Shown one piece after another: positions 5,028 to 5,426 of a DNA stretch of 5,426 nt. Numbering within the stretch: position 1 is the first letter of the stretch; each line of letters opens with the position of its first letter. Both the position numbers and the translations under genes were made by a program. Location of the stretch: positions 1 to 5,426 of the forward strand of contig JAAUPT010000154.1 in NCBI GenBank assembly GCA_012032965.1, written 5' to 3'. Source of the stretch: Nitrospira sp. GTDB lineage: Bacteria; Nitrospirota; Nitrospiria; Nitrospirales; Nitrospiraceae. A model generated the notes under the pieces. That model was not told where the DNA came from, ran no database searches, and saw only the letters and a program-made list of their open reading frames with translations.

Positions 5028-5426
5028 ATGGCGCCGGAGACTGAATTGTTGACTCTCCTTGGAGTCGGTTTTCTTCTCGGACTTCGGCATGCCCTGGACA
5101 CTGATCACCTCGCCGCCGTTTCAACCGTGCTTGCCGAACGGCCCTCATTTCTTGCATCGGGTGCGGTTGGTCTCTGGTGGGGGATTGGTCATACATTGAC
5201 GCTGTTGCTAGTCGGGTCGATTGTGCTGGCCTGGGGTATTCGCATTCCTGATGAGTTTGAGTTTATCGCCGAATCCGGGGTGGCAGTTCTGTTGCTCGTC
5301 CTTGGCGGGACATTAGCGGCAAAGTTGTACCGTGAACGATGGCATGGTTGCCATTAGCCATCACCATAGCGATGGTGGCCCGCACGTTACACTTTCACAG
5401 CCACCAGCGACAGGAATGATCATCGA
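5028..5426 (+). CDS. NicO/UreH-type nickel or cobalt permease, 3' partial, frameshifted near the window end
   Basis: This is the N-terminal part of an inner-membrane transporter of the HoxN/HupN/NixA-UreH superfamily, which imports nickel or cobalt for metalloenzymes. The first membrane segment (about residues 6-24) runs into the signature GLRHALDTDHLAAV with HxxxxDH at His21, Asp26 and His27. A second segment contains GLWWGIGHTLTLLLVGSIVL (48-67) and a third AVLLLVLGGTLAAKL (86-100). After KLYRERWHG the frame meets a TAG at 5355, but the following bases encode a His-rich loop when frames are switched: HHHSDGGPHVTL (from 5362), HFHSHQRQE (from 5390) and NDHR (from 5415). Such a His-rich cytoplasmic loop is expected at this point in the family, so the stop is probably an artefact of single-base insertions near the end of the sequence. 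The gene continues beyond the window. The ATG at 5028 is the first possible start after an in-frame stop; its ribosome binding site is poor. It lies 103 bases after moaA. Nickel versus cobalt cannot be decided. Confidence 0.85.

Overview
The window reads as a stretch of bacterial chromosome with moderate G+C, tight gene packing and clear Shine-Dalgarno/sigma70-type signals. The gene set (radical SAM protein of the PA0069/SplB-like group, rhodanese, Skp/OmpH periplasmic chaperone, molybdenum cofactor genes, NicO/UreH-type nickel or cobalt permease) points to a Gram-negative bacterium. My best guess is a Nitrospirota (Nitrospira-like) genome, from the general look of the proteins and codon use; this is an inference without a database search. 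I see no mobile element, CRISPR array, tRNA or rRNA.

Layout. Left (1-1243, + strand): the 3' part of a radical SAM gene whose start lies outside the window, followed by a small single-domain rhodanese whose ribosome binding site overlaps the upstream stop codon. Middle (1264-2301, - strand): an uncharacterised 136-residue protein, then an OmpH/Skp-like chaperone with its own good promoter. OmpH carries a one-base frameshift in an A run; the missing C-terminus is intact in the neighbouring frame. The rhodanese and OmpH genes meet tail to tail with only 20 bases between them. Right (2456-4924, + strand): a strong promoter drives a compact molybdopterin operon, moaC, a fused moaD-moaE gene, and moaA. 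End (4946-5426, + strand): a nickel/cobalt permease of the HoxN/UreH type that runs off the window.

How the genes work together. MoaA and MoaC convert GTP to cyclic pyranopterin monophosphate. The MoaD-MoaE fusion should insert the dithiolene sulphurs to give molybdopterin. The activating enzyme MoeB, MogA/MoaB and MoeA are not in the window. The fusion is the main biological point of interest: MoaD needs a free C-terminal Gly-Gly, yet here Gly-Gly is internal, so processing or an unusual mechanism is implied, as for mycobacterial MoaX.

Data quality. At both ends of the window the conserved motifs can be read only by switching frames (the radical SAM CxxxCxxC at bases 1-55, the His-rich loop of the permease at bases 5340-5426), with several apparent single-base insertions. 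This looks like low-quality contig ends more than true gene decay. The OmpH frameshift may have the same kind of cause. I found no convincing undescribed system; the window is mostly ordinary core metabolism with one unusual fusion.
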